Of a stretch of DNA of 64,000 nucleotides, positions 8,882-19,024 are shown one piece after another (the stretch's first letter is position 1; each line of letters starts with the position of its first letter). The notes under the pieces are model-generated. The model did not search any database. It was not told the origin of the DNA and saw only the letters and a program-made list of their open reading frames with translations. The DNA is from Flavobacterium muglaense (lineage in GTDB: Bacteria; Bacteroidota; Bacteroidia; Flavobacteriales; Flavobacteriaceae). The stretch is taken from NCBI RefSeq assembly GCF_014305155.1, contig NZ_JACRUK010000001.1:185381-249380 (forward strand), given 5' to 3'. The position numbers were made by a program, and so were the translations under genes.

Positions 8882-9385
8882 ATGAAAAAATTAAAATACA
8901 TCTCCATATTAATAGTCTTATTTTCTTTCAGTAGCTGTTCAGTTTATAACTTTACTGGAACTGGTAAAATTGATGCTAAGACTTTTCAAGTAAACTTCTT
9001 CCCAAATAATTCAGATTTAATTGAGCCTGGAATCGACAGAACCTTTACACTGGCATTGCAAGATTTAATTCAGAATCAAACCAACCTAAACTTAGTAAAA
9101 ACAAGCGGTGACCTTACCTACGAAGGTGAAATTGTAGATTATAGAATAAGTCCTATGACAGCAACTGCTGATCAAAAAGCTTCGCAAAACCGTCTAAAAA
9201 TAAGAATAAACGTTCGCTTTACAAACAAGAATAAGGAGGCAGATGACTTTGAAAAAACGTTTGAGTTTTTTTATGATTATCCTGCATCAACGCAACTTAC
9301 AGGTTCTACTTTAACAACAGCCTTGGACGAGATATTTGACCGAATTACACAAGACATCTTCAATGAGTCTTTGGCTAAATGGTAA
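8882..9385 (+). CDS. LptE-like outer-membrane lipoprotein
   Basis: This is a 167-residue lipoprotein: the signal MKKLKYISILIVLFSFSSC ends in a lipobox cysteine and is followed by SVYNFTGTGKID. The remaining sequence (LALQDLIQNQTNLNLV, GDLTYEGEIVDYRISPM, LKIRINVRFTNK) has the beta-sandwich character of LptE-family proteins, which plug LptD during lipopolysaccharide export. In Bacteroidota an LptE-like gene is commonly found next to a sigma-54 regulator and secG, as here. The assignment is by pattern and context, since LptE sequences diverge strongly. The gene is followed 40 bp later by a TPR-like gene and then secG, suggesting one operon from the promoter box at 8846. Confidence 0.75.
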   Translation: MKKLKYISILIVLFSFSSCSVYNFTGTGKIDAKTFQVNFFPNNSDLIEPGIDRTFTLALQDLIQNQTNLNLVKTSGDLTYEGEIVDYRISPMTATADQKASQNRLKIRINVRFTNKNKEADDFEKTFEFFYDYPASTQLTGSTLTTALDEIFDRITQDIFNESLAKW

Positions 9386-9425
9386 AGAACAAGTAGAATA
9401 AACACAACCAATTGAAGATCGTTTT

Positions 9426-10277
9426 ATGAATGTAACTGATTATACTTACTTACTCAATAGACCCAACAAAATTACAGAAACGCAAACTGAAGCTTTGTCG
9501 AGTGTCTTAGATGAATTTCCGTTTTTTCAAAGCGCAAGAGCTTTGCGCTTAAAGGGATTGTACAATCAAAATAGTTTTAAGTATAATTTTGCCTTAAAAG
9601 TTACAGCAGCTCATACCACCGACAGAACCGTCTTGTTTGACTTTATTACATCGGATAATTTTGTAGCGATGCAAAAGGATTATTACGATCAAAAATCACA
9701 AGAACTACTTGACATTACCGTTATTGATAGTGAGGTTGTAGCAGTTAAAGTGCAATTAAAGCCAGAACCTACACATCTAGAACAATCTATACTTACTTCG
9801 ATTAAAGAAGCTACTGCCCAGTCCGTTGAAAAACCAAAAAATATTGAAGAAGGTTTAGAGATTGGAAAACCATTAGATTTTTCTAAAAACGAACAACATT
9901 CTTTTCAAGAATGGCTACAACTTTCCAGAATTCAGCCTATATCAAGAGAGCCTGAGGCAACAATAACTCCACAACCAGAGCCAATTGACGAAGACAAAAA
10001 GAAAAAGGCAATGCTTATTGATCAATTCATAGAAGCATCTCCTAAGATATCTCCTGTCAAGCATGGCGTGCCTTCGACTGTAAATATTGACATCAACAAA
10101 GACGATAATTCATCCTTAATGACCGAAACTTTGGCTAGAGTTTATTTAGAACAAAAAAAATATCAAAAAGCGATTCAAGCTTATGATATATTAATTTTGA
10201 AATATCCAGAAAAAAGTAGTTTCTTTGCAGACCGTATATTAGATATTAAGATTTTACAACAAAACAATAATAATTAA
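9426..10277 (+). CDS. Uncharacterised cytoplasmic protein with C-terminal TPR-like segment
   Basis: This 283-residue protein has no signal peptide. The N-terminal half contains a conserved-looking segment (VLDEFPFFQSARALRLKGLYNQNSFKYNFALKVTA broken across residues 26-60). The middle is Glu/Pro-rich and probably disordered. The C-terminus (TLARVYLEQKKYQKAIQAYD and on) looks like one tetratricopeptide repeat. It ends 3 bp before the secG start, so it is almost certainly cotranscribed with secG. I recognise it only as the hypothetical TPR-type protein found beside lptE and secG in Flavobacteriia. A link to envelope biogenesis or secretion is inferred from position alone. Confidence 0.8.
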   Translation: MNVTDYTYLLNRPNKITETQTEALSSVLDEFPFFQSARALRLKGLYNQNSFKYNFALKVTAAHTTDRTVLFDFITSDNFVAMQKDYYDQKSQELLDITVIDSEVVAVKVQLKPEPTHLEQSILTSIKEATAQSVEKPKNIEEGLEIGKPLDFSKNEQHSFQEWLQLSRIQPISREPEATITPQPEPIDEDKKKKAMLIDQFIEASPKISPVKHGVPSTVNIDINKDDNSSLMTETLARVYLEQKKYQKAIQAYDILILKYPEKSSFFADRILDIKILQQNNNN

Positions 10278-10280
10278 ACA

Positions 10281-10607
10281 ATGAGCACATTTTCAATTTT
10301 TTTAGTTTTAATAACAATAGTTTGTTTTCTATTGATCGTAGTAATTATGGTTCAAAACCCTAAAGGTGGTGGACTTTCATCTACATTAGGTGGTTCAACT
10401 CAAATGGGAGGTGTTCAAAAAACAACCGACTTTTTAGACAAAAGTACTTGGACACTTGGTACGATTTTAATTGCTTTAATTTTGCTTTCAAGCTTAAGCT
10501 TCACTGGAACATTAAGTGACACTGATTCTAAAATCATTGACAATGCACCTGCTACAGCAGCGCCAGTAACACCGGCACCAGCTGCACCAGCAACTCCTGC
10601 AAAATAA
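10281..10607 (+). CDS. secG: Preprotein translocase subunit SecG
   Basis: SecG is the small non-essential subunit of the SecYEG channel. Two membrane helices are visible (about residues 3-24 and 57-76), joined by the characteristic loop VQNPKGGGLSSTLGGSTQMGG. The C-terminal tail is Ala/Pro/Thr-rich (APATAAPVTPAPAAPATPAK), which is common in Bacteroidota SecG. The 108-residue length is normal. It is the last gene of the lptE-TPR-secG group and is followed by a clear intrinsic terminator before groES. Confidence 0.93.
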   Translation: MSTFSIFLVLITIVCFLLIVVIMVQNPKGGGLSSTLGGSTQMGGVQKTTDFLDKSTWTLGTILIALILLSSLSFTGTLSDTDSKIIDNAPATAAPVTPAPAAPATPAK

Positions 10608-10630
10608 ATTTAAATACATATTATTCAAAG

Positions 10631-10658
10631 TGCCAGCCTGTCAAAGCTGGCATTTTTT
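10631..10658 (+). terminator. Intrinsic terminator after secG
   Basis: A 7-bp stem TGCCAGC/GCTGGCA with an 8-nt loop is followed by a run of T residues. Confidence 0.85.
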
Positions 10659-10662
10659 ATAG

Positions 10663-10702
10663 GAAATTGTGTCAGTTTAGATAGCTTGGCACAATTTCTG
10701 AA
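10663..10702 (+). promoter_or_regulatory. Possible sigma-54-type promoter and inverted repeat upstream of groES
   Basis: TTGGCACAATTTCTGAA (10686-10702) matches the -24 half (TGGCAC) of the sigma-54 consensus perfectly and the -12 half partly (CTGAA against TTGCW), with the correct 5-nt gap. The -24 half overlaps one arm of an inverted repeat: GAAATTGTG (10663-10671) and CACAATTTC (10690-10698). No TAnnTTTG box or CIRCE operator is visible here. The groES ATG is 44 bp downstream. Confidence 0.4.
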
Positions 10703-10745
10703 ATTACTAATACAATCCATTTAAAAACAATAAAAACATATAATT

Positions 10746-11021
10746 ATGGCTTTAAACATTAAACCACTTTCAGATCGTGTTCTTATTGAACCAGTTGCTG
10801 CGGAAACAAAAACTGCTTCAGGAATCTTCATTCCAGATACTGCCAAAGAAAAACCTCAAAAAGGAACTGTAGTTGCTGTAGGTAACGGAACTAAAGATCA
10901 CACAATGACAGTAAAAATTGGTGACACTGTGCTTTATGGTAAATATGCTGGTACTGAGCTAAAATTAGAGGGTACGGATTACTTGATTATGAGAGAAGAT
11001 GATATTCTTGCAATAATCTAA
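10746..11021 (+). CDS. groES: Co-chaperonin GroES
   Basis: GroES is the heptameric lid of the GroEL folding chamber. The 91-residue length and motifs are typical: [24 protein letters not shown] (mobile loop within residues 18-32), [28 protein letters not shown] and the C-terminal [12 protein letters not shown]. It precedes groEL on the same strand with an unusually long 141-bp repeat-rich spacer. The upstream region has a sigma-54-like element and an inverted repeat, so its heat or stress control may differ from the CIRCE/HrcA scheme. Confidence 0.97.
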   Translation: MALNIKPLSDRVLIEPVAAETKTASGIFIPDTAKEKPQKGTVVAVGNGTKDHTMTVKIGDTVLYGKYAGTELKLEGTDYLIMREDDILAII

Positions 11022-12791
<1,770 letters not shown>

Positions 12792-12812
12792 TATCAACCC
12801 CTTCAGGATATA

Positions 12813-12850
12813 AAAAAAGTCCGTTCAACTTAGTTGAACGGACTTTTTAT
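12813..12850 (+). terminator. Intrinsic terminator after groEL
   Basis: AAAAAGTCCGTTCAAC and its complement GTTGAACGGACTTTTT are separated by 3 nt, giving a long stem flanked by A and T runs, so it could work in both directions. Confidence 0.9.
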
Positions 12851-12943
12851 TTGCCTTATTATTACCTATACTATTTTTCAATTTGAACTTGCATTACCTA
12901 GTAAAGAAGCGTTACTATAAAACAAAATGCTATTATTTAAAAA

Positions 12944-13627
12944 CTATTCTTCGGTTGAAGGAGATTTTTTAGCTAGTTTAAGGATAACAGGAGATAACGT
13001 AACCACGACTAAACCAATCACGATTAATTCTATATGATCTTTTAAATTAATTTGATATTTTTCTAATAAAAAACCATATAAATAATGTCCTGCAAAGATC
13101 AATATAAACGACCATAAAAAAGAGCTAATTACGTTGTAGAACATAAATTTCTTTTTTTCCATTGTCACAATTCCGGCTACAATAGGCGCAAAAGTTCTAA
13201 AAATAGGCAAGAATCTAGCAAATATAATCGCTCTACCTCCATGTCTTTCAAAGAAATCTTTAGACTGTACTAAGTACTTTTTCTTAAACCAAAAAGTATC
13301 TTGTTTATTGTACAAATAATAACCACTTTTAGACCCAAACCAATATCCTACTACATTCCCTAGGATACCGGCAACAGCCACCATAGTTGCTAATAAAAAA
13401 ACATTGATAAAATCATTATCAATAACGATAATATTTTTAATCAATTCACCACTATAAATACCTGCAAGAAACAATAAACTGTCTCCCGGAAGAAAAAATC
13501 CCGCAAAAAGACCTGTTTCTGCAAAAACAATAAATAAAACAATATAAAGCCCAAGCTTAATTCCGTTTATATCAAAATTGATATAAAAAAGAGGGTCTAT
13601 TAAATTTTTCCAGTCAAAACTATTCAT
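12944..13627 (-). CDS. DedA-family inner-membrane protein
   Basis: DedA/VTT-domain proteins are inner-membrane transporters linked to undecaprenyl-phosphate or phospholipid flipping and to envelope homeostasis. This 227-residue member shows the family hallmarks: ETGLFAGFFLPGDSLLFLAG near the N-terminus, GNVVGYWFGSKSGYYL, the conserved FFERHGGRAIIFARFLPIFRTFAPIVAG block (residues about 127-153), and a C-terminal hydrophobic segment. Five or so membrane segments are expected. It is a single gene convergent with groEL. Confidence 0.9.
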   Translation of the reverse strand: MNSFDWKNLIDPLFYINFDINGIKLGLYIVLFIVFAETGLFAGFFLPGDSLLFLAGIYSGELIKNIIVIDNDFINVFLLATMVAVAGILGNVVGYWFGSKSGYYLYNKQDTFWFKKKYLVQSKDFFERHGGRAIIFARFLPIFRTFAPIVAGIVTMEKKKFMFYNVISSFLWSFILIFAGHYLYGFLLEKYQINLKDHIELIVIGLVVVTLSPVILKLAKKSPSTEE

Positions 13628-13789
13628 TGGTAGGGGATTTTATTCGAAAACATTTTGTGCGTGAAAGTAAGTATAATTTACCTGAACAACAATTTATTAT
13701 TTATTTTTAAAGTTTTATTAACTAATAAATACTAAATTAAAAAAACCACTTTAATTTTAGATCTAAAAAAAAGAAACACTACATCAAAA

Positions 13790-13823
13790 AAAAGGCCCAA
13801 AAAACTAGATTTTGGACCTTTTC
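13790..13823 (-). terminator. Intrinsic terminator after the heavy-metal-associated gene
   Basis: AAAAAGGCCCAAAA and TTTTGGACCTTTT form a near-perfect stem with a 7-nt loop, just downstream of the minus-strand stop at 13831. Confidence 0.75.
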
Positions 13824-13830
13824 ATCTTCT

Positions 13831-14172
13831 TTACTTTCTTTCATACAAGCAACAAGTATGAAGATTATCATAATCTTCCTGAGTTGCTCGCACCTCTTGA
13901 GTATCATGACCAACTTTTGCAATAGCTTTCTCAACCTCTAAAAGGGAAGATTTTTGTTCGTTTAAAATCAATTTTAAATCATGACTATCAACATCCCAAA
14001 TTGCCGACTTAACTCCCGAAACTGCATACGATGCTTTTTCGATTCGTTTTTTGCATTGCTCACAATTTCCGTTCACATTTACGGTATATTTTGCATTTTT
14101 ATTTTTACGTTCTTGAGCTTGCATATTCACTCCTAGAAACAGTACTACAACTATCATTACTATCTTTTTCAT
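13831..14172 (-). CDS. Secreted heavy-metal-associated (HMA) domain protein
   Basis: This 113-residue protein has an N-terminal signal peptide (MKKIVMIVVVLFLGVNMQAQ) and one HMA ferredoxin-like domain with the metal motif NGNCEQCKKRIE (CxxC). The domain continues as AISGV-type VSGVKSAIWDVDSHDLKL. A C-terminal CC pair (HTCCLYERK) may add a metal site. Such periplasmic MerP/CopZ-like proteins bind soft metals such as copper. It is the last gene of a three-gene unit, 17 bp after the TonB-dependent receptor, which supports a shared metal-handling role. The metal itself cannot be told from sequence. Confidence 0.85.
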   Translation of the reverse strand: MKKIVMIVVVLFLGVNMQAQERKNKNAKYTVNVNGNCEQCKKRIEKASYAVSGVKSAIWDVDSHDLKLILNEQKSSLLEVEKAIAKVGHDTQEVRATQEDYDNLHTCCLYERK

Positions 14173-14189
14173 ATTATTCTATTTTAAAT

Positions 14190-16202
14190 TTATTTGATTT
14201 TAAATCGCAATCCTGCATAATACATCTGACCAAAAACAGGCGCATATACTATTGATGTATCAAAAGTAGGACCAAAAGGATTGCTCGCTCCTAAAATTGC
14301 TTTTTCTTGTTTATAATTCCCAATGTTCTCTCCGCCCACATATACTTCAAAAACATCCGAAAAAACCCTTGTCACTTGCGCATTCATGACCGAAAAAGAG
14401 GGCGCAAACTCAGGCAAACGATCTGCTGTAGGGTTTGTAGCTGTATTGGGTAATTGTTGCTTCCCCAAAACATTAAGTGTATAATCTACTTTCCACTGCT
14501 TTCCCTCTGGAGTCGATTCTGTTTCATACCCAATGTTTCCAAAAAAACGATGTTTGGCTTGCATAGGTCTTTGAAAAGTGCCCGATAAATAATCGGATTG
14601 AATATCATAATATTTATAAGCAGTTCTTAAATTAAGACGGTCTGCTAGTTCATAATTGAATTCTATTTGCAAACTGTTAGCCACCGATTTTCCTTTCAAA
14701 TTATAAAACAAAACTTCTTGCGGACTCTGAAACAAATCCACCACTGCTTGATTTTGAAAGTCCGTACGGTAAAAATCAAAGCCTACATCCCCGCTTCTGT
14801 CAAATAAATAAAAGCCTTGCATAAAACTCAATCCATAGTTCCAAGCGATTTCCGGATTCAAACCATAAATTTTCCCACCATTGTCCAGTATTTCAAACCT
14901 TCTAGAACTGGCGAAAAGTTGTTGGTTTTCGGCAAAAATATTAGCCGAACGCTTCCCTCTTCCTGCCGAAAATCTAAAAACCCCTTTGGCCCACGGATTA
15001 TATCTTGCATGCAGTCTTGGTGTAATAAAAGTTCCTAAACGATTGTGATTATCAATTCTACCGCCCAACACTAAACTAAAGTTGTTTGTATTATCAAAAG
15101 TATACTCGAAAAAAGCACCTATGGAATTATCTATCCTACTATAGTCATTCACATTTACAAACTCGTCATAAGCGTCGTATGTAAAATTCAATCCGGTAGC
15201 AAATTTATTCTTAGTATTATTTATAATCGAATTGAAAATCAAATTAGAATAGTAGCTCTTTTGCTTAATATCGTATTGATTCAATCCAAAATACGAATCT
15301 TGACCGTGGCTATTAAAAGCATTTTGAAAACCAATACTTTGGTAAGGCATGTCCGGAAAGACATAGCCCAACTTAGTTGAAACATCGATGCGTTCCGTGT
15401 TGATTTCAGATCCCCAATAATTTGTCGTCCCCTGATCTCTATTTTTATCGAAATTTAACTCTCCTGTTTGCTTTTCGTCTTTCATATAGCGAAAATTCAC
15501 AAAGCTAACCCAGCCTTTTTGCGCATCAGTGTACTGCCAACGATTCAAAACATTAACTTGTTTAGCCAATGGATTATCTAAAAAACCATCTCCATTCATG
15601 TCATTTTTAGCAACCCTAGTATTACCATGAACAAAAAGACTACTACTCCATTTTTCTGATATTTTGGTATTAAAATGAGTATTTAATTCAAATCGAGAAT
15701 CTGTCGATCCATAAACATTTAAAAAGAAAGGAATATCATTGATGGGTTTAATGAGCTCCGTATTGATTTGCCCTGAAATACTTTCGAAACCATTAACAAC
15801 TGAACCTGCCCCCTTAGTAATTTGAATACTTTCTACCCAAGTACCAGGTGTGAATGACAAACCGTAAGCCTGAGAAGCACCGCGAACTGACGGTATATTC
15901 TCTTCGGTAATCATTAAATAAGGACTAGTTAAGCCTAACATTTTAATTTGTTTCGTGCCTGTTAAAGCATCCGAAAAACTAACGTCTATGGATGGATTTG
16001 TTTCAAAACTTTCGGCTAGATTACAACAAGCTGCTTTCAGTAACTCTTTGCTCGTTAAGGTGGTCGTGTTTGACGTTAAGGTATACGATTTCTTGATACT
16101 TTTACGAACTGTTCGTACTTTAATTTCTTGCAATGTGTCTTGCGAATAGGAATTAAAAGCAAGAAACAAGAACAATAAAAGAATTGTAATTTGTTTTTTC
16201 AT
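14190..16202 (-). CDS. TonB-dependent outer-membrane receptor (probably metal-related)
   Basis: This is a 670-residue TonB-dependent receptor with signal peptide MKKQITILLLFLFLAFNSYSQ. The plug domain (about 40-150) contains LMITEENIPSVRG and IQITKGAGSVVNGFESISGQI, which match the usual plug motif. The remainder is a beta-barrel with alternating aromatic strands and a final strand ending YYAGLRFKIK. It lacks the N-terminal carboxypeptidase-like domain of SusC proteins. An unusual Cys-Cys pair lies in the plug (LLKAACCNLAESFE). It is flanked by a CC/HYC protein and an HMA protein on the same strand, suggesting transport or sensing of a metal or metal complex. Confidence 0.88.
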   Translation of the reverse strand: MKKQITILLLFLFLAFNSYSQDTLQEIKVRTVRKSIKKSYTLTSNTTTLTSKELLKAACCNLAESFETNPSIDVSFSDALTGTKQIKMLGLTSPYLMITEENIPSVRGASQAYGLSFTPGTWVESIQITKGAGSVVNGFESISGQINTELIKPINDIPFFLNVYGSTDSRFELNTHFNTKISEKWSSSLFVHGNTRVAKNDMNGDGFLDNPLAKQVNVLNRWQYTDAQKGWVSFVNFRYMKDEKQTGELNFDKNRDQGTTNYWGSEINTERIDVSTKLGYVFPDMPYQSIGFQNAFNSHGQDSYFGLNQYDIKQKSYYSNLIFNSIINNTKNKFATGLNFTYDAYDEFVNVNDYSRIDNSIGAFFEYTFDNTNNFSLVLGGRIDNHNRLGTFITPRLHARYNPWAKGVFRFSAGRGKRSANIFAENQQLFASSRRFEILDNGGKIYGLNPEIAWNYGLSFMQGFYLFDRSGDVGFDFYRTDFQNQAVVDLFQSPQEVLFYNLKGKSVANSLQIEFNYELADRLNLRTAYKYYDIQSDYLSGTFQRPMQAKHRFFGNIGYETESTPEGKQWKVDYTLNVLGKQQLPNTATNPTADRLPEFAPSFSVMNAQVTRVFSDVFEVYVGGENIGNYKQEKAILGASNPFGPTFDTSIVYAPVFGQMYYAGLRFKIK

Positions 16203-16275
16203 GAGGTAATTTTAATATTTAAAAAAAAGTAATTTAGACCGAATAAAGCAGTCTTCTTTTTAGAAAATATTAAAA

Positions 16276-16689
16276 TCAAGCGTAAAAAATGTATTGCTTG
16301 TATAATTTAAAAAAGGGAGGAGCATGAGCGTCGCAAAAATAAGCAACTGCTCTATTGTTTTTAAAAAAGTACTTTTTTGTAAAAATGATCGGGCTCCAAT
16401 CCGAGAGCATCAGCTGATTTATAGTAGAAAACGTAAAAGCCTTGATAATTACATTTTCAGCTTTTTTCTGAATAACAACCACCTTGTCATTGCAACAGCT
16501 CTTTTTTTTCTCTAGAATAACACCACAACAATCTTTTTCGACTTTTTGAGTTACCACAACAGGAGTCATGTACACAGGAGCAATTGATGAAATTTTTTCG
16601 CCACAATAATGCACATTAAAGGACAATCCCAAATTGGAAACCAATAAGAAAAGGGCTAAAAATAAGCTAATGTGTTTATTAAACTTCAT
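16276..16689 (-). CDS. Small secreted or membrane-anchored cysteine-rich protein (HYC...CC...PP pattern)
   Basis: This 137-residue protein starts with a hydrophobic segment (KHISLFLALFLLVSNLGLSF) and then shows NVHYCGEKISS, KDCCGVILEKKKSCCND and the C-terminal DAHAPPFFKLYKQYIF. These match the pattern of the small Bacteroidota family named for its HYC, CC and PP motifs. Its function is unknown. The five cysteines after the signal region and two histidines suggest metal binding or disulfides. It is the first gene of the unit with the TonB-dependent receptor (73 bp downstream) and the HMA protein. Confidence 0.75.
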   Translation of the reverse strand: MKFNKHISLFLALFLLVSNLGLSFNVHYCGEKISSIAPVYMTPVVVTQKVEKDCCGVILEKKKSCCNDKVVVIQKKAENVIIKAFTFSTINQLMLSDWSPIIFTKKYFFKNNRAVAYFCDAHAPPFFKLYKQYIFYA

Positions 16690-16740
16690 TTTGCAAAATT
16701 AGTATTTAAATCAAAAACAACTGTTAAAACCACTAAAAAA

Positions 16741-18096
16741 TTATAAATCAAATTCTTGACCCATTAAGGGAATCACACAATCAAACCCATAATGTTCGTT
16801 AATTTTGATGCGCAGCTCATCTGCCGGCTGATTCTCACCATGCACTAAAAACACTTTTTTTGGTGGTTTTTCTAATTTGGAAAGCCAATTCAATAAATCC
16901 ATTTGATCCCCATGAGCAGATAAACCTTCAATTTCTACTATCTTGGCGGCAACTGCATAGTATTTTCCATGAATTTTTACATCAAGAGCACCTTCCAGTA
17001 ACTTTCGCCCACGAGTACCTTCGGCTTGATACCCCACCAACACCACAGTTGTTTCAGATAGACCAATATACCGCTCTAGATAGCTCAAAACCCGGCCTCC
17101 CGTTACCATTCCACTGGCCGCTATGACCACTTTAGGCTTTTTATCATAGATTGCTTCGATGGTGTCCTTATAATCCGTGATAATCACAAACATTTTACTC
17201 ATCGCGACACAGTCTTCCATGGACAATTTATGAGTACCTAGATTATCAAAAAAAATCGAAAATGCATGTACACCCATTGGAGAATCAACGATGTAATCCA
17301 TGTCTGGAATTTTATTTTCGGTTTTAAGCTTCCACAATAAATACATAATACTCTGAGCTCGCTCAATAGCAAACGAAGGAATGATAACCGTTCCACCATT
17401 TTTAAATGTACTATTAATATATAGCTCCAACTCTAGTTTGGCATCCGTTTCAGGATGAATTCGATTGCCATAAGTACTTTCTAAAAAAACATAATCTGCC
17501 TTATGAGGCTTCACGGGCGGAAACATCAGCACATCATCATCTTGACCAATATCTCCCGAAAAAACCAGTGTTTTATCTTCAATTGTAAGCTCAATAGTGC
17601 AAGCTCCTATAATATGACCTGCATTTGTAAACACCGCTTCAATCTCAGGATCCAAAACTAGCGTTTCATTGGTTTTAACTACTCGAAAAAGAGGCAATAC
17701 TTTTTCAGCTTGAGCTACTGTATAAAGTGGCTCAGCCGTTTCATGTTTAGAATATTTCTCTTTGTTTGCTTTTCGGGCTTCTTCTTCTTGAATTTTCGCA
17801 CTATCCAACAAAATCAACTTTGAAACATCCTTAGTCGCATTGGTACAATAAATTTTGCCTTTAAAACCTTGACTCACTAACCTAGGTAGCCAACCACAGT
17901 GATCCAAATGTCCGTGAGTCAATAACACATAGTCAATGGTAGAAGCCAGTACAGGCAAATCACCCCAATTGAGCTCCCGCAAAGGTTTTATTCCTTGAAA
18001 AAGTCCACAATCTATTAAAACCCGAACCCCTTTACTTTCCACCAAAGTCTTTGATCCCGTTACTGTACCCGCGCCACCTATAAATGTTACTTTCAT
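16741..18096 (-). CDS. MBL-fold beta-CASP metallo-hydrolase (RNA-processing type)
   Basis: This 451-residue protein is a metallo-beta-lactamase/beta-CASP nuclease of the CPSF73/Ysh1-like group. The zinc motif is HGHLDHCGW (His61, His63, Asp65, His66). Further motifs are NAGHIIGAC, FSGDIGQ, ESTYGNR, the beta-CASP segments PSFAIERAQ and ASGMVTGGR, and the terminal LSAHGDQ and LVHGE. Such enzymes cleave RNA endo- or exonucleolytically; the bacterial substrates are mostly unknown. It starts 40 bp after the ATP-cone/nuclease gene on the same strand, so the two are probably cotranscribed. Confidence 0.9.
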   Translation of the reverse strand: MKVTFIGGAGTVTGSKTLVESKGVRVLIDCGLFQGIKPLRELNWGDLPVLASTIDYVLLTHGHLDHCGWLPRLVSQGFKGKIYCTNATKDVSKLILLDSAKIQEEEARKANKEKYSKHETAEPLYTVAQAEKVLPLFRVVKTNETLVLDPEIEAVFTNAGHIIGACTIELTIEDKTLVFSGDIGQDDDVLMFPPVKPHKADYVFLESTYGNRIHPETDAKLELELYINSTFKNGGTVIIPSFAIERAQSIMYLLWKLKTENKIPDMDYIVDSPMGVHAFSIFFDNLGTHKLSMEDCVAMSKMFVIITDYKDTIEAIYDKKPKVVIAASGMVTGGRVLSYLERYIGLSETTVVLVGYQAEGTRGRKLLEGALDVKIHGKYYAVAAKIVEIEGLSAHGDQMDLLNWLSKLEKPPKKVFLVHGENQPADELRIKINEHYGFDCVIPLMGQEFDL

Positions 18097-18135
18097 GATT
18101 TCTACTTATAAATAAAACAATTAGCCTCTTTACTC

Positions 18136-18966
18136 TTATGCACATCGGCACAATTCTCTAACCTCTTTCAATACATTTATAATCCTTTTTGAACTCAAAC
18201 TAATTTTTTCTAAAGCCTCTGTATTATTCATCAACTCCTTCGCAAGGATCACGTCCAATACTAACAATCTACCTTTTTCGGCAATAGACAAAGTGGTTAA
18301 ACAAGTTACTGGATAAAGACAATCAATGTCATTTTTAGTTTTCAAACTATTATTTTTAGGGTAATCCCAACTCAATAAATTGATCCCAGAACATTTGGCA
18401 AAACTAATCGCATCCCCCGTAAACCGGTTGTTTGTTGCAATCCAACATTTTGATATGCTATCTTTATTCGAAAAAATGGGCTGATTCCTATCTTTTAGAT
18501 CATTAAACCTTGAAAAAACATACAACGGAATCTTGACATCGCAGGCCGCTTCCTTACTAGAATGGAATTTACATTCGATCATACCGATCTCATTATTTTT
18601 CTTCACCACAACATCTATTTCATGCGATACACATTTTCCTTGCAAAGTCAAGTTATTGCTGGTTGTAAAGTTCTCGGCGTCAAATAGTCTTGCAATGTAC
18701 TTTTCGAAGAAAAAGCCAGCAGGTCCAAGCGCGAGAATTGCTGCTCGCAAGTTATAGCGCGCTGCATGAGAATGGGCTTCTTTTTTTAATAATAAAAAAG
18801 CTCTTTTATAAATATGCTTTGTCGAAACGCCTTCAAAAAGCTCTTGCTTTATTTTATTTAAAATATCCTCTACCGCAACAAGACTCGCTCCTGACTTTAA
18901 CAAGGAAGCCTTAAGCTTATCCGAATCAAAATCAACGATCTCACCTGAATTTTTCACTATTTTCAT
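18136..18966 (-). CDS. ATP-cone domain fused to a PD-(D/E)XK restriction-endonuclease-like domain
   Basis: Residues 1 to about 85 read like an ATP-cone (MKIVKNSGEIVDFDSDKLKA, LFEGVSTKHIYKRAFLLL), the nucleotide-sensing module best known from ribonucleotide reductases. Residues 85-200 resemble an Mrr-type nuclease: Glu88 in FFFEKYIARLF, Asp118 in SHEIDVVV, and Glu131 and Lys133 in GMIECKFH, giving the E-D-ExK core. The C-terminal third is helical with no recognised domain and ends in a Cys-containing tail. The gene is immediately upstream of the beta-CASP hydrolase. An ATP/dATP-gated nuclease acting with an RNA-processing enzyme is a reasonable but untested reading. Confidence 0.78.
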   Translation of the reverse strand: MKIVKNSGEIVDFDSDKLKASLLKSGASLVAVEDILNKIKQELFEGVSTKHIYKRAFLLLKKEAHSHAARYNLRAAILALGPAGFFFEKYIARLFDAENFTTSNNLTLQGKCVSHEIDVVVKKNNEIGMIECKFHSSKEAACDVKIPLYVFSRFNDLKDRNQPIFSNKDSISKCWIATNNRFTGDAISFAKCSGINLLSWDYPKNNSLKTKNDIDCLYPVTCLTTLSIAEKGRLLVLDVILAKELMNNTEALEKISLSSKRIINVLKEVRELCRCA

Positions 18967-19024
18967 ACCCTATAATTATTAAGAAAGCAATAATCTAACT
19001 TCACTTAAAGGTACTGAAAATAAA

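Noticed and set aside
10659..10745. CIRCE/HrcA operator before groES
   Set aside because: No TTAGCACTC-N9-GAGTGCTAA-like inverted repeat is present; the repeat found (GAAATTGTG/CACAATTTC) is different in sequence and spacing.
18533..18914. Two plus-strand frames antisense to the ATP-cone/nuclease gene
   Set aside because: They are shadows of the minus-strand gene, which has clear domain motifs.
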